Shown here one piece after another: positions 16,805 through 25,852 of a stretch of 64,000 bases of DNA (position 1 is the stretch's first letter; every line of letters begins with the position of its first letter). Origin of the DNA: an uncultured Pirellulaceae bacterium (GTDB taxonomy: Bacteria; Planctomycetota; Planctomycetia; Pirellulales; Pirellulaceae); the NCBI GenBank assembly GCA_938083195.1, contig CALKCK010000021.1:140298-204297 (forward strand), given 5' to 3'. Below the pieces are notes generated by a model. It ran no database searches. It was not told where the DNA came from and was given only the letters and a program-made list of their open reading frames with translations. The translations under genes were made by a program, and so were the position numbers.

Positions 16805-17590
16805 TTGAAATCGTTATTAGATCATATACGCCCCAATCGCTCGGCTCGGCGAAGACTGTCTCATTCGGAAGATCCGATTGCTCGGCTGCGAAAGCAATTT
16901 CCAGATGTTCCCGATGCGCATTTGCGAATCTACCAATCGGTCCACGAACTAACGATGACTTCGCCCGAGCGAGTTTTTGCGCTTTGCAGTGCGGTTGAGT
17001 ATATCGTTGAGAATCAAATTGAAGGTGATTGTGTTGAGTGCGGTGTGTGGCGTGGAGGGAGTATGGCTGCAACGGCTCAAATTTTAGTGCAATCGAGCGA
17101 GATGGATCGCAGGTTGTGGATGTACGATACATTCGAAGGAATGTCAGAGCCTTCTAAAGAGGATGTAGATCTTCGAGGGCAGGTGGCTAAGCAGTTGTTG
17201 GATGATCAGGATCGACTTGATGAGAAGAGTATTTGGTGTTTCTCGCCATTGAATCAAGTAAAAGAGACCATGCGAAAGACGGGGTATGCTGCCAACAAGA
17301 TAGAGTTCGTGAAAGGTAAAGTAGAGGACACGTTGCCGACGAAAACACCGGAGAAAATCGCTTTGTTGCGATTGGATACTGATTGGTATGAGTCGACGCG
17401 ATGTGAGATGGAGTATCTGTTTCCTCTGCTCGTTCCCGGGGGGGTAATCATCATCGATGATTATGGCCATTGGGAAGGATGTCGGCGTGCGATCGATGAG
17501 TATGTAAAGAAGAACCAAATTTCATTGTTTTTGAATCGGATTGATTATACCGGCCGCATTGGTATTAAATCTCCACTGGTAAATATTTGA
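16805..17590 (+). CDS. TylF/MycF-family O-methyltransferase
   Basis: A 261-residue SAM-dependent methyltransferase of the macrocin-O-methyltransferase family. Visible are the SAM loop (GDCVECGVWRGGSMAATA, about 72-89), MYDTFEGMSEP (about 105-115), and the metal-binding DTDWYESTR (about 194-202) with IIDDYGHWEGC (about 218-228), the catalytic metal/acceptor region. Family members methylate sugar hydroxyls and are common in glycan clusters. The start is TTG with a good upstream AAGGA. The stop overlaps the next gene's ATG (TGATG). The acceptor is probably a sugar of the neighbouring locus; not provable here. Confidence 0.85.
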   Translation: MKSLLDHIRPNRSARRRLSHSEDPIARLRKQFPDVPDAHLRIYQSVHELTMTSPERVFALCSAVEYIVENQIEGDCVECGVWRGGSMAATAQILVQSSEMDRRLWMYDTFEGMSEPSKEDVDLRGQVAKQLLDDQDRLDEKSIWCFSPLNQVKETMRKTGYAANKIEFVKGKVEDTLPTKTPEKIALLRLDTDWYESTRCEMEYLFPLLVPGGVIIIDDYGHWEGCRRAIDEYVKKNQISLFLNRIDYTGRIGIKSPLVNI

Positions 17591-18477
17591 TGTCAGTTAA
17601 ATCTATTGTTAAAACTTCGGTTTCCTCGAAGCGATGTCTCAACCTTGGTTGCGGCCGTCGGTATCACTCGGCGTGGACCAATCTTGATTTAGAATCGAAT
17701 GACCCGGAAGTTATTTCTCACGATATCACTCGGGGGATTCCGTTTGAGGCTTCAAGTTTCAATGCGGTTTATCACTCTCACGTTCTTGAGCATTTAAATC
17801 CCGACGAAGGGAAGTTACTGATTCAGGAGTGTTATCGTGTATTGTCACCTGGTGGGGTGTTGCGAGTGGTGGTTCCAGATCTTGAGCGTATTGCGAGGCT
17901 TTACTTGGAGAACCACCAGCAGGCCTGGGATGGAGACGAAGTAGCGTCCGTCAATTACGACTGGATGAAGATGGAGTTGCTGGACCAATTGGTTCGCGAA
18001 AAATCAGGTGGCCAGATGGGGATCTACATGTCCCGTCAGGAAATCAAAAACGCTGAATTCGTACAATCCCGTGTCGGTGATGAGTTGGCGGTTTGCCAGG
18101 AAACCACCGAGTCGGAAGCTGTTAAAGAGAAGAGTCTATTGAGTCGACTTGAAGAGTCGACGGTTGGTTTTCGTCGCCGGATGGCGAGACGTTTTGTGCG
18201 TTGGACGCTGGGGCGAAGTGCAGAAGCAGCATTTGACGAAGGGATGTTTCGGAGTCAGGGTGAAATTCACCGTTGGATGTACGATCGTTATTCGCTTCGT
18301 GAAATTTGTCATTTGATAGGCTTCGAGAGTTTTCGAGTTTGTTCTGCAATAGAAAGTTCGATCGAAGATTATTCGAATTACCAGCTTGATTCGGTCGAGG
18401 GGCAAGTCAGAAAGCCGGACTCGATTTTTATAGAGTGTCGAAAACCAAAATCTGACGCCATCCGGGAAGTTGCTTAG
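17590..18477 (+). CDS. Class I SAM-dependent methyltransferase
   Basis: A 295-residue protein with the class I Rossmann methyltransferase motifs: LNLGCGRRYH (motif I), LDLES, then a VLEHL post-II segment and LSPGGVLRVVVPD. The middle (about 100-200) contains an unusual charged insert before WMYDRYSL; this overall form occurs in glycan-cluster methyltransferases. The ATG at 17590 is preferred to the TTG one codon earlier because it overlaps the stop of the TylF-like gene, giving coupled translation. Substrate unknown, presumably the same glycan. Confidence 0.8.
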   Translation: MSVKSIVKTSVSSKRCLNLGCGRRYHSAWTNLDLESNDPEVISHDITRGIPFEASSFNAVYHSHVLEHLNPDEGKLLIQECYRVLSPGGVLRVVVPDLERIARLYLENHQQAWDGDEVASVNYDWMKMELLDQLVREKSGGQMGIYMSRQEIKNAEFVQSRVGDELAVCQETTESEAVKEKSLLSRLEESTVGFRRRMARRFVRWTLGRSAEAAFDEGMFRSQGEIHRWMYDRYSLREICHLIGFESFRVCSAIESSIEDYSNYQLDSVEGQVRKPDSIFIECRKPKSDAIREVA

Positions 18478-18724
18478 CAAATCCCTTCGATTGAGTCGGT
18501 TTTTCAGCGAATGTAGACCGCCTGCGGGCTGCTTTGCCGTTGCCAGTTTAATTCTGACAAGCTCGATACAGAAGACGATGCGGTTACTACGAAAGCAGCA
18601 CATAAACTGCTAAGATTCTCCCATCGTGATTTCCGTCCATCTTGGTCAGGTAACGTGTTCGTTGCCTTCGCGGTCCTATTTCAAGTTGGGCGAATATTCT
18701 CCCGTTTTTTCTGAGCCAAATTTA

Positions 18725-19615
18725 ATGAACCAAACTGCCAGTTGGAGAGACGAATATCAGTTTCCAGCTAACTACTTGACGGTCGATGGACATCGAATTC
18801 ATTACGTTGACCACCAAGGTGGTGACGGCGCTGAGCCAGTTTTGATGGTACATGGCAATCCTACTTGGTCGTTTTATTGGCGTCGGTTGTTAAGAAGCGT
18901 CGGAGACGGTGGCCGAGCAATTGCGGTGGATCATCTCGGTTGTGGATTGAGTGATAAGCCAGCAGATTATCCATACCGTCTACAAAATCATATTGATAAT
19001 CTATGTTGTTTGATTGACGAGCTTGATTTGAAAAATGTGACCCTGATGGTTCACGATTGGGGCGGTGCTATCGGTTTGGGAGCATTGCTGGCGAGAAAAG
19101 ATCGATTTAAAAAAATTATTCTGTTCAACACCGCCGCTTTTCCACCCCCCTACATCCCGTTTCGGATTCGTGTTTGTCGATGGCCGATCGTCGGGAAAAT
19201 TGGCTTGCAGGGTTTGAATTTATTCGCTCGTGCGGCGACGCGTATGGCGACCGAGCGAAAAGGTGGATTGCCGAAGGTTGTTGCAGACGGTTTATTGGCG
19301 CCTTACGACAGTTGGTCGAATCGGGTTGCGACCTACAAATTTGTAAAAGATATTCCGCTCAAAAAAAGTCATCCGACTTGGGATGTTTTAGCCAACATCG
19401 AATTGAGGCTTCAGGAAGTTGGCGAGTGGCCAATCATGATGGTCTGGGGGATGAAGGATTGGTGTTTTCGTCCCGAGTGCCTTGACCGTCTTCAGGAACA
19501 TTGGCCTAAAGCTGAAGTGCATAAAATGGCCAATGCTGGACATTATGTAATTGAGGATGAGGCAGAGGAGGTCCAGCATTTGGTGGAAGAATTTTTAACT
19601 CGGCATCGAGCATGA
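18725..19615 (+). CDS. Alpha/beta hydrolase, haloalkane dehalogenase/OleB-like
   Basis: A 296-residue alpha/beta hydrolase. HGNPTWSFYWR (43-53) supplies the oxyanion/halide Asn, and the nucleophile is Asp111 in VHDWGG, not Ser, which places it with haloalkane dehalogenases and the OleB beta-lactone decarboxylases. NAGHYVIED near the C-terminus carries the catalytic His and resembles OleB. No oleA, oleC or oleD is adjacent. The ATG at 18725 is chosen because the family usually starts just before the WRDEYxF segment; an in-frame start at 18626 would add 33 unlike residues. Its stop overlaps the ATG of the CitG-like gene (ATGA), so the two are coupled. Substrate unknown. Confidence 0.78.
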   Translation: MNQTASWRDEYQFPANYLTVDGHRIHYVDHQGGDGAEPVLMVHGNPTWSFYWRRLLRSVGDGGRAIAVDHLGCGLSDKPADYPYRLQNHIDNLCCLIDELDLKNVTLMVHDWGGAIGLGALLARKDRFKKIILFNTAAFPPPYIPFRIRVCRWPIVGKIGLQGLNLFARAATRMATERKGGLPKVVADGLLAPYDSWSNRVATYKFVKDIPLKKSHPTWDVLANIELRLQEVGEWPIMMVWGMKDWCFRPECLDRLQEHWPKAEVHKMANAGHYVIEDEAEEVQHLVEEFLTRHRA

Positions 19616-20508
19616 GCGAAGCGTCTCTTTCTCCTGGCGGACTTGCGACGCTTTGCTGCATTCTCGAAGTGGTTGCGCCAAAGCCAGGCAATGTGCATCG
19701 GGGAGCTGATTTTGAAGATGTAACCTTGGTTGATTTCACGACCAGTGCTGTGATTTTGGGCAATGTGATTGATAGTCTACCGCAGAATTCAGTTGGTGAC
19801 ACGATCTTGCAGGCGGTGCGTTCAAATTCGGAAATAGTAGGAACTAATACCAATCTTGGGATCATCTTGTTGTTGGTGCCGTTAGCAAAGCTGGTGGCAT
19901 TGGATTCGGACGCGTTATTGAATCCTGATCGGATCTCAAATTTTTTGAGTGGTCTGAGTCACGAAGACGGGGGCAAGATTTACGAGGCAATTCGATTGGC
20001 AAGTCCCGGCGGTTTGGGGACTGCACAGGAGCTGGACGTTGGGACTGCGTCGACTGACTCCGTTGATTTGATGGCGGCGATGGCGTTGGCACGGGAACGA
20101 GATCTGGTCGCTCAACAATACTCTGATGGATTCCGGTTGCTATTTGAAGTTGCGATTCCCCTGATCGAATATGGTCGGGAATTATTGGGGGGGCTCACGG
20201 AAGGAATTGTTTACGCGCATGTCGCGTTGATGGCTAAATTCCCTGACAGTTTAATTGTTAGGAAATGCGGTCTTGAGGTTGCCGAACACTCTCAGATGCT
20301 TGCGTCCAAAGCAATTGAGACTTTGAGTGGTGACGGGATGAGAGAGTTTTCGGAGTGCCAAGATGATTATTGGGGATTGGTTTCCGAACTCGATTTCTGG
20401 CTGCGATCAGATGGTCATCGACGCAATCCTGGAACTACGGCTGATCTGATTGCAGCAAGCTTATTTATTGGAATTCATAATCGAATCATCAAGCCACCGT
20501 TTAGGTAA
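19612..20508 (+). CDS. CitG/MdcB-like triphosphoribosyl-dephospho-CoA synthase family protein
   Basis: A 298-residue protein of the CitG family. The signature EVVAPKPGNVHR near the N-terminus, FEDVTLVDFTTSA, NTNLGIILLLVPL, and the later ALARERDLVAQQY match archaeal-type members. CitG proper makes the prosthetic group precursor of citrate lyase, but no citrate or malonate lyase genes are here. In planctomycetes and methylotrophs homologues occur with H4MPT-pathway genes, where they are thought to act in cofactor synthesis. It is coupled to the upstream hydrolase (ATGA) and lies 4 bp before the PTPS gene. Confidence 0.82.
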   Translation: MSEASLSPGGLATLCCILEVVAPKPGNVHRGADFEDVTLVDFTTSAVILGNVIDSLPQNSVGDTILQAVRSNSEIVGTNTNLGIILLLVPLAKLVALDSDALLNPDRISNFLSGLSHEDGGKIYEAIRLASPGGLGTAQELDVGTASTDSVDLMAAMALARERDLVAQQYSDGFRLLFEVAIPLIEYGRELLGGLTEGIVYAHVALMAKFPDSLIVRKCGLEVAEHSQMLASKAIETLSGDGMREFSECQDDYWGLVSELDFWLRSDGHRRNPGTTADLIAASLFIGIHNRIIKPPFR

Positions 20509-20512
20509 ACAA

Positions 20513-21022
20513 ATGAAAAGCGATACATTTCGAGTTAAACTTGAAAAAGACAATCTGGTTTTTAGCGCGGCCCACTTCATTACTTTTGATGGCAATACTT
20601 GCGAGTCCATTCACGGGCATAATTATCGAGTTAAATGCGAAGTGACTGGAGCGCTTGACGAGAATGGGTATGTCGTTGATTTTATTGCCCTGCGAGATGC
20701 CCTGCAGGAGATTGTAAGTCGGCTTGACCACCATGTTGTTTTGCCAACGTTGCATCCAAAGATTCAGGTGGCTGAGGTTGAAAAAGAGGTGGTGGTCAGA
20801 TTTGAAGATCGCCGTTGGGTTTTTCCACAGCAAGACTGTGTACTTTTGCCTATCGCAAATACAACGGCGGAATTAATGGCGCAGTTCATTGGTCGAGAGT
20901 TGATTCAAAAAACACAGACCAAATTTGGCGATCAACTGACTGGGCTGGTCGTTTCGGTTGATGAAAATCGAGGCCAATGGGGCGTTTGCGAACTGGCTTG
21001 GCCGTCCACGCCAGTCGATTAA
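20513..21022 (+). CDS. 6-pyruvoyl-tetrahydropterin synthase / QueD family protein
   Basis: A 169-residue T-fold pterin enzyme. Zinc ligands are the His in FSAAHF and the two His of HGHNY. The catalytic Cys sits in CxxxHGH (CESIHGHNY), the spacing seen in QueD-type (carboxy-tetrahydropterin) enzymes and in archaeal PTPS, not the longer spacing of animal PTPS. DHHVVLP provides the Asp/His relay. A central insert (about 75-110) makes it longer than E. coli QueD. The start at 20513 follows the CitG-like stop by 4 bp with AGG upstream. Queuosine and H4MPT/pterin synthesis are both possible; the CitG-like neighbour favours the latter. Confidence 0.8.
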   Translation: MKSDTFRVKLEKDNLVFSAAHFITFDGNTCESIHGHNYRVKCEVTGALDENGYVVDFIALRDALQEIVSRLDHHVVLPTLHPKIQVAEVEKEVVVRFEDRRWVFPQQDCVLLPIANTTAELMAQFIGRELIQKTQTKFGDQLTGLVVSVDENRGQWGVCELAWPSTPVD

Positions 21023-21108
21023 CTCGTCCGGATGCTGTGCGGGTTTTCGAGTCCGTTTTCGAAGGTTTGGCCTCGGTGGAATGTGTAGTTTTGCAAGGCT
21101 TGAAAGAC

Positions 21109-22707
21109 CTAGCCTTCCTTGCGTTGTAGGTCTCCGAGAATTTGTTGGGCGGCTAATTTTCCTGGTCCCCCGATGACACAACCCCCTGGATGGGTTCCCG
21201 AGCCACATTGATAGTAACCGTCGATTGGAGTTCGATACTGATTCCAGCCGGGTGCCGGGCGATTCAAAAACATTTGATCTGCGAATAGTTCACCCGCGAA
21301 AATATTTCCTTCGGTGAGTCCGACGATTCTTTCAATATCCAACGGTGTGACGATTTCACGGTGGAGAATCAAAGAGCCAAACCCTGGAAAAAAATCTTCT
21401 ATGGTTGCTTGAACAACATCACCGAGATTTTCACGTTCAGTATCCCAGTCACTTTCAGATAAATGATAGGGTGCGTACATCACAAAACAGGACATGATAT
21501 GTTTGCCAGGTGGAGTCATGTCTGGATCGATGGTCGATTGCACACAGCAATCGAGGAAAGGTTTTTTGCTGTATCTTCCCGCTTCGCAATCAGCAAACGC
21601 CTCCTCGAGATAGTCAATCGACGGACCGAGATTAGTAAATCCCATATAAATGTCTTTCCGATTTTCTAGTCCAGGGAAATTCGGGAGATCGGAAAGAGCA
21701 AAATTCACTTTGGCGGCTGTGCCTTGGAATTTGTATTTGCCGATTGCTTTGATCAGGGATTCTGGCAAATCATCAGAAGCAACTAGCTGGGTAAAGGTGC
21801 GACGCGGGTCGAGTGCGCTAACTACCGTCTGGGCATGATATTCCTCTCCGTTGGCAAGGCGGACGCCAGTCGCCACGGAATCTTCGTAGATGACCGTCTC
21901 CACATCGGCGTCGGTCAAAATTGTTCCACCGAATGACACGACTGCCTTGGCCAAGACTTCGGTGAATCCTCCATTGCCTCCTTTGTGGAATCCCCATTCA
22001 CCAAAAATGCCATCGTACTCACCCATTTTATGGAACAGCCAAACGAGTCCAGAGCCTTTCGAGCGTGGTCCAACTTTGCTACCGATAATTCCGCTGGATG
22101 CGATCAGCGCTTTGACCAAATCGGATTCAAAATACTCCTCGAGAATTTCAGCGGCACTGCAATTCACGAATTTGTCTATCATCGCGCGGACGTCCGGTTC
22201 GAGTCCGGCCATGTAATCTTTGAGTCCCGCCATGGCAGCGAGTTCTGCCGGATCATCGCTCATTGCGTTGGGAGGGATGTTGTCCATGAGCGGTTTGAGG
22301 GCGAAACAAACACGGTCAATCAAATGCGATAAATCACGGATCGATTCAGCATCTTCTCGTGAGTGTCTGGCAATTTCGTGAAAGTTAGCATCGGCATCGG
22401 CGCCGAGCAGGAGATACTCTCCGTTGAAACCGGGTTGAAAGGTGTTGACCAGAGGTAAAACCATCATGCCGTGGTCTGCGAGGCGGAGGTCTTGCACGAT
22501 ATCGGGTCGCATCAGGCTGATGGCGTAGGAGAAGGTGGTGAACTTAAAACCTGGGACAAGCTCTTCTGTGATTGCGGCTCCACCGACTAAGTGCCTTCGC
22601 TCCAGTACGAGTGTTTTTAATCCCGACTTGGCGAGATAGGCTGCGTTGACCAAACCGTTGTGGCCACCGCCGATAACAATGGCATCGTAGTTATTGGAAT
22701 TACTCAT
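21109..22707 (-). CDS. FAD-dependent oxidoreductase, phytoene-desaturase/PYROXD2-like
   Basis: A 532-residue flavoprotein. The N-terminus has the dinucleotide-binding motif IVIGGGHNGL (about 10-19) followed by LVLERRHLVGGAA, the FAD motif of carotenoid-desaturase/amine-oxidase-like proteins. The C-terminal FAD site is QYRTPIDGYYQCGSGTHPGGCVIGGPG. Overall it matches the PYROXD2/CrtI-like group, whose substrate is mostly unknown; no phytoene synthase gene is present, so carotenoid synthesis is not supported. Its start overlaps the stop of the GcvT-like gene by 4 bases (ATGA), which indicates a joint function. Confidence 0.85.
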   Translation of the reverse strand: MSNSNNYDAIVIGGGHNGLVNAAYLAKSGLKTLVLERRHLVGGAAITEELVPGFKFTTFSYAISLMRPDIVQDLRLADHGMMVLPLVNTFQPGFNGEYLLLGADADANFHEIARHSREDAESIRDLSHLIDRVCFALKPLMDNIPPNAMSDDPAELAAMAGLKDYMAGLEPDVRAMIDKFVNCSAAEILEEYFESDLVKALIASSGIIGSKVGPRSKGSGLVWLFHKMGEYDGIFGEWGFHKGGNGGFTEVLAKAVVSFGGTILTDADVETVIYEDSVATGVRLANGEEYHAQTVVSALDPRRTFTQLVASDDLPESLIKAIGKYKFQGTAAKVNFALSDLPNFPGLENRKDIYMGFTNLGPSIDYLEEAFADCEAGRYSKKPFLDCCVQSTIDPDMTPPGKHIMSCFVMYAPYHLSESDWDTERENLGDVVQATIEDFFPGFGSLILHREIVTPLDIERIVGLTEGNIFAGELFADQMFLNRPAPGWNQYRTPIDGYYQCGSGTHPGGCVIGGPGKLAAQQILGDLQRKEG

Positions 22708-23939
22708 TTCCCACCTCCCATTGGTGCGGTTTTGCGTTCGGGATTGAAGAACGGCAGTGAAGAGACTTTGGCCAGGACGTTGACGGGTTTGCGAATAACG
22801 GAAACCTCAAGGTCAACCTCGGTACCGGTTTCTGTCAGATCAAGCGGTAGTTTCGCAATCGCGATAGGCTTACGCAAAAGGGAAGAAAACAAAAAGCTAG
22901 TTGCGTATCCTGCATAGTCCCACGGGATTTCGGTACGCCGGTAAATGCTCATCGTCGATTCGCGATAGAGATCATTCTTAGGTGGTAAAATGCCTGCGTC
23001 CAAATGGACGGCTTCATAACTGTGCCAATCGATTTCAAGACCAACGGTCTTCCAGCGACTTGTTTTGTTTTTTATTTCGGCCTCAATTGCCGCGCGACCG
23101 ATAAAATCACGGTCGTCTTTATCTAAGTTTCGAAACATCCACGACCATCCCAATTCGATTGCTGTTTCACGTTGTGCATCAACCCAAGCGAATCGGGAGG
23201 AATCAAAATCGACGCCCATCAACAATAATCCGGCTTCGACTCGAGCCATCTTTAACGCAGTTGTTCCAATTGGAGCGATGTTGTATCCCTCCCCGGCAGT
23301 CATCAGTGCATCCCATACGGTCAGTGCGTTATTGGTGGGTACCCAAATTTCGTACCCAAGGTCCCCGGTGTATCCGGTTCGTGAAATTATGACTTCGGTT
23401 TCGCAAAGGCGAGCACGAGCCGCTTCGAAATACTTTAAATCAGTGGCGTCTTGGGTTAATTGAGAAATGACATTGTGAGCGTGTGGGCCTTGTAAGGCTA
23501 AGATGCCAAAATCTTCGGATACGTCTTCGACTGTGACGTCTTCCAGCTTCATTTCCCTGGCAATGGAATTGAAGTATCGCAGGGTTGGTTCGCCAGCGGT
23601 TAAGAAGAACTCAAATTCATTGGTTCGTAGTATGACACCATCCTGAATTACAAATCCTTTTTCGTCGGACCAGACGGTATACTGAGCCGCTCCCGGCTTA
23701 CATCGCTTTATGTCACGCGACATAATTCGCTCGAGAAGGCGAACAGAGTCGATACCTGAAATTCGGTATTTAAACAGCGGTGAAGTATCAAGTAGCGAGA
23801 CGGAGCTTCGAATCGCATAATATTCGTTAGTAAGAGAGTACTTAAACTGAGGGGCAACAAGGAATCCGGACCAGTTTTTCCAAACTTTCGTTTCGTTAAG
23901 TGGCTCCAGTCGCGAGTGAAACGCAGTCGTTTTGGGCAT
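22704..23939 (-). CDS. GcvT-like folate-dependent aminomethyltransferase family protein
   Basis: A 411-residue member of the glycine-cleavage T / dimethylglycine-dehydrogenase / DmdA superfamily. Visible are SSVSLLDTSPLFKYRISG, the central FGILALQGP and the folate-site motif SRTGYTGDLGYEIW; a C-terminal beta-barrel follows from about 320. No gcvH or gcvP is adjacent, so it is not the ordinary glycine cleavage operon. With the coupled FAD oxidoreductase it probably moves a C1 unit from a methylated or aminomethyl substrate onto a pterin carrier. The substrate is not determinable. About 420 bp upstream are gene-free. Confidence 0.8.
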   Translation of the reverse strand: MPKTTAFHSRLEPLNETKVWKNWSGFLVAPQFKYSLTNEYYAIRSSVSLLDTSPLFKYRISGIDSVRLLERIMSRDIKRCKPGAAQYTVWSDEKGFVIQDGVILRTNEFEFFLTAGEPTLRYFNSIAREMKLEDVTVEDVSEDFGILALQGPHAHNVISQLTQDATDLKYFEAARARLCETEVIISRTGYTGDLGYEIWVPTNNALTVWDALMTAGEGYNIAPIGTTALKMARVEAGLLLMGVDFDSSRFAWVDAQRETAIELGWSWMFRNLDKDDRDFIGRAAIEAEIKNKTSRWKTVGLEIDWHSYEAVHLDAGILPPKNDLYRESTMSIYRRTEIPWDYAGYATSFLFSSLLRKPIAIAKLPLDLTETGTEVDLEVSVIRKPVNVLAKVSSLPFFNPERKTAPMGGGK

Positions 23940-24360
23940 GGCGATGCACTTTCAAAAATGTGTGCGGGGATTTTTCTTAAATAGATTTGCTGAATGACAA
24001 GCGGGTCGGCGCGATTACGAAATTAGAGGCCGCTGTATCGGTTGCGGTATTGCGTTTCGGCAGAAATCATTGACAGCATAGAAATATCCCAAGAAGTTGT
24101 GAAACGAATTTAGATCAATTTAATTCAGATCGCAACCGTTCGTGTACGGTCTTTGGAGATTGTCCGTTGTCGCGATTGTCTCTCCTCGCGACAGGTGTGA
24201 CTTAAAGCGCGCAGGTGTTTACGGTGTGATCAATTGCTGTTGGGAGTGCCACGTGCAGTTTGAGCCGATTGGTTCAACTAAATAAGTGAGTTGACCAAAT
24301 CTGATTGCTGGGCGGGGTAGATTTTAATGAGAAATTAGTCATTCATTGAGAGCTTCTAAA
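23940..24360. other. Gene-free interval upstream of the GcvT-like operon
   Basis: 421 bases. It should contain the promoter of the GcvT-like operon (minus strand) and the 3' end of the GT4 transcript. I looked for a glycine riboswitch-like arrangement, tRNA and inverted repeats and see nothing convincing. Confidence 0.4.
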
Positions 24361-25596
24361 TCACGCGGCAACAATTCTTGGGAACTGCTCCATGGATTCG
24401 GTCACCCGTAATGTCTGGTTAACTACTGATTCGCTCAGGTCAATTAGCTTATCACCGTATTCCTCAAAACGGTAGCGAGAATGCACTCGTTGCAACGACC
24501 GCTCACGGAGGCCATTGGCAAGTTCCGGCTGGGCGGCCAAGGTTCTAAGGAGGTTGGAGATTTGTTCATAATCGGCGTAGTCAACGATGATTCCGGCACC
24601 ATTGTCAACTGCTTCAGCGGCTCCGCCGGAGTTAGCAAATGTGACGATTGGCAAGCTTGCTGCCATTGCTTCGTGAATTACGCAAGGAAATGGGTCAACT
24701 CGCGAGGTCATCAGGAATGCATCCGCACCCACAAAGTAAGGTTCAACATTGGGACGCTCGCCAATGAAGTGAACATTATGCCGGGCATGACTCTTGTGAA
24801 TATCGAGTTGCACATAATGGTAAGGAGAATGGCACCAGCGAGGGCCTTCACCCACCCAGACAAAGTGAATAGGAGTGTCTGATTGATTTTGAGCACAAGT
24901 TTGTCTGGCAATCGCAGCGTAGTGATCGATGCCCTTGCGAAGGTCTAGCGTACCACAGCCGAGAGCGATGAACGCGTTAGGGGGTAGTGACAATTCCTTT
25001 CTGATTTGAGCATGTGCTTTTTCTCGAGTAATGCCTTTACCAAAATCGGGTGTCAGCAATCCTTGAGGAAGGACAATTGATTTTCCTTGAGGAATCGGAG
25101 TTTTGGAGTCGGCGGCGTCTCGAACTGCGTGAGCCGGGAATACAATCTTTTCCGACGACTTAAAAATGTTTTCGTAGTCTTCTTCGGAATAAGATGACGG
25201 CAACTCGTGCACTAAAGAAACGCAGGGAACGCCATGTTCTGCAAATGCTGCCGCAACGTGACGCGATTCCATACTGTTACAGACCGCAAGAATTGGCTTG
25301 TTGTTCTTTTCGCGATTAACAACACGGGCTGTCCGTTTCCGGAGTTCCTCAACATTTTGGCTATCGACGTTGAAGCAATCGACGACCGAATGCTCAGCGA
25401 AGTCGGTTGCTAAGTGCCCGCCAGATTGAAGGACGGTTTCGCACTGGACGTCGCAATTCTCTCTGAAATGTTTGAGGATATTTAGAATAATCTTTGGAGC
25501 GCCGGTTCTCGTGGCTTCATGAGATACAAAAACAACCCTTCGTTGCTGCGGAGTAGAAGGTAATTTGTTTTTCTTATTTTTTCGAAATATTCGCAT
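24361..25596 (-). CDS. Glycosyltransferase family 4
   Basis: A 411-residue GT-B glycosyltransferase. The N-terminal half has VVFVSHEATRTGAPKIIL and the C-terminal half the GT4 donor-site E-x7-E element (HEAMAASLPIVTFANSGGAAEAV), preceded by ALGCGTLDLRKGIDHY and FVWVGEGP. The start at 25596 is preferred because AGGA stands 6 bases upstream; an in-frame ATG at 25680 would add 28 residues. It lies 256 bp after the MsbA-like gene at 25853 on the same strand, suggesting a shared surface-polysaccharide task. Confidence 0.85.
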   Translation of the reverse strand: MRIFRKNKKNKLPSTPQQRRVVFVSHEATRTGAPKIILNILKHFRENCDVQCETVLQSGGHLATDFAEHSVVDCFNVDSQNVEELRKRTARVVNREKNNKPILAVCNSMESRHVAAAFAEHGVPCVSLVHELPSSYSEEDYENIFKSSEKIVFPAHAVRDAADSKTPIPQGKSIVLPQGLLTPDFGKGITREKAHAQIRKELSLPPNAFIALGCGTLDLRKGIDHYAAIARQTCAQNQSDTPIHFVWVGEGPRWCHSPYHYVQLDIHKSHARHNVHFIGERPNVEPYFVGADAFLMTSRVDPFPCVIHEAMAASLPIVTFANSGGAAEAVDNGAGIIVDYADYEQISNLLRTLAAQPELANGLRERSLQRVHSRYRFEEYGDKLIDLSESVVNQTLRVTESMEQFPRIVAA

Positions 25597-25852
25597 TGTT
25601 TTTCCTGATTCGCCGGCTGGGTCCGGCTTGAGATTCAGAGGCAAGACTTGCGAGAATCTTCCGTGATTATTCGCATGCAAATCTGCTTCACCCTTGAAGA
25701 TAACACTTCGCTAAAAACTCTCAAAGATCAGCGGGGGATAGAATTCGATTGCTAGCGAAATCTGGGAGTTAATTTCAAGTAGTTATGGGGGTTCCCCGCA
25801 ATTGAGGGGGGCGGGGGCGGTCGGGCATCAGAAAGGAATCAAGCCAATTAGT

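Noticed and set aside
18725..19615. Haloalkane dehalogenase assignment
   Set aside because: The Asp nucleophile and HGNPTW fit, but OleB and other family members share them; a specific activity is not supported.
21109..22707. Phytoene desaturase in carotenoid synthesis
   Set aside because: No carotenoid gene is nearby and the protein is coupled to a GcvT-like gene; the PYROXD2-like group is the safer call.
24000..24360. Possible riboswitch upstream of the GcvT-like gene
   Set aside because: I could not find paired glycine-aptamer-like stems or conserved loops.
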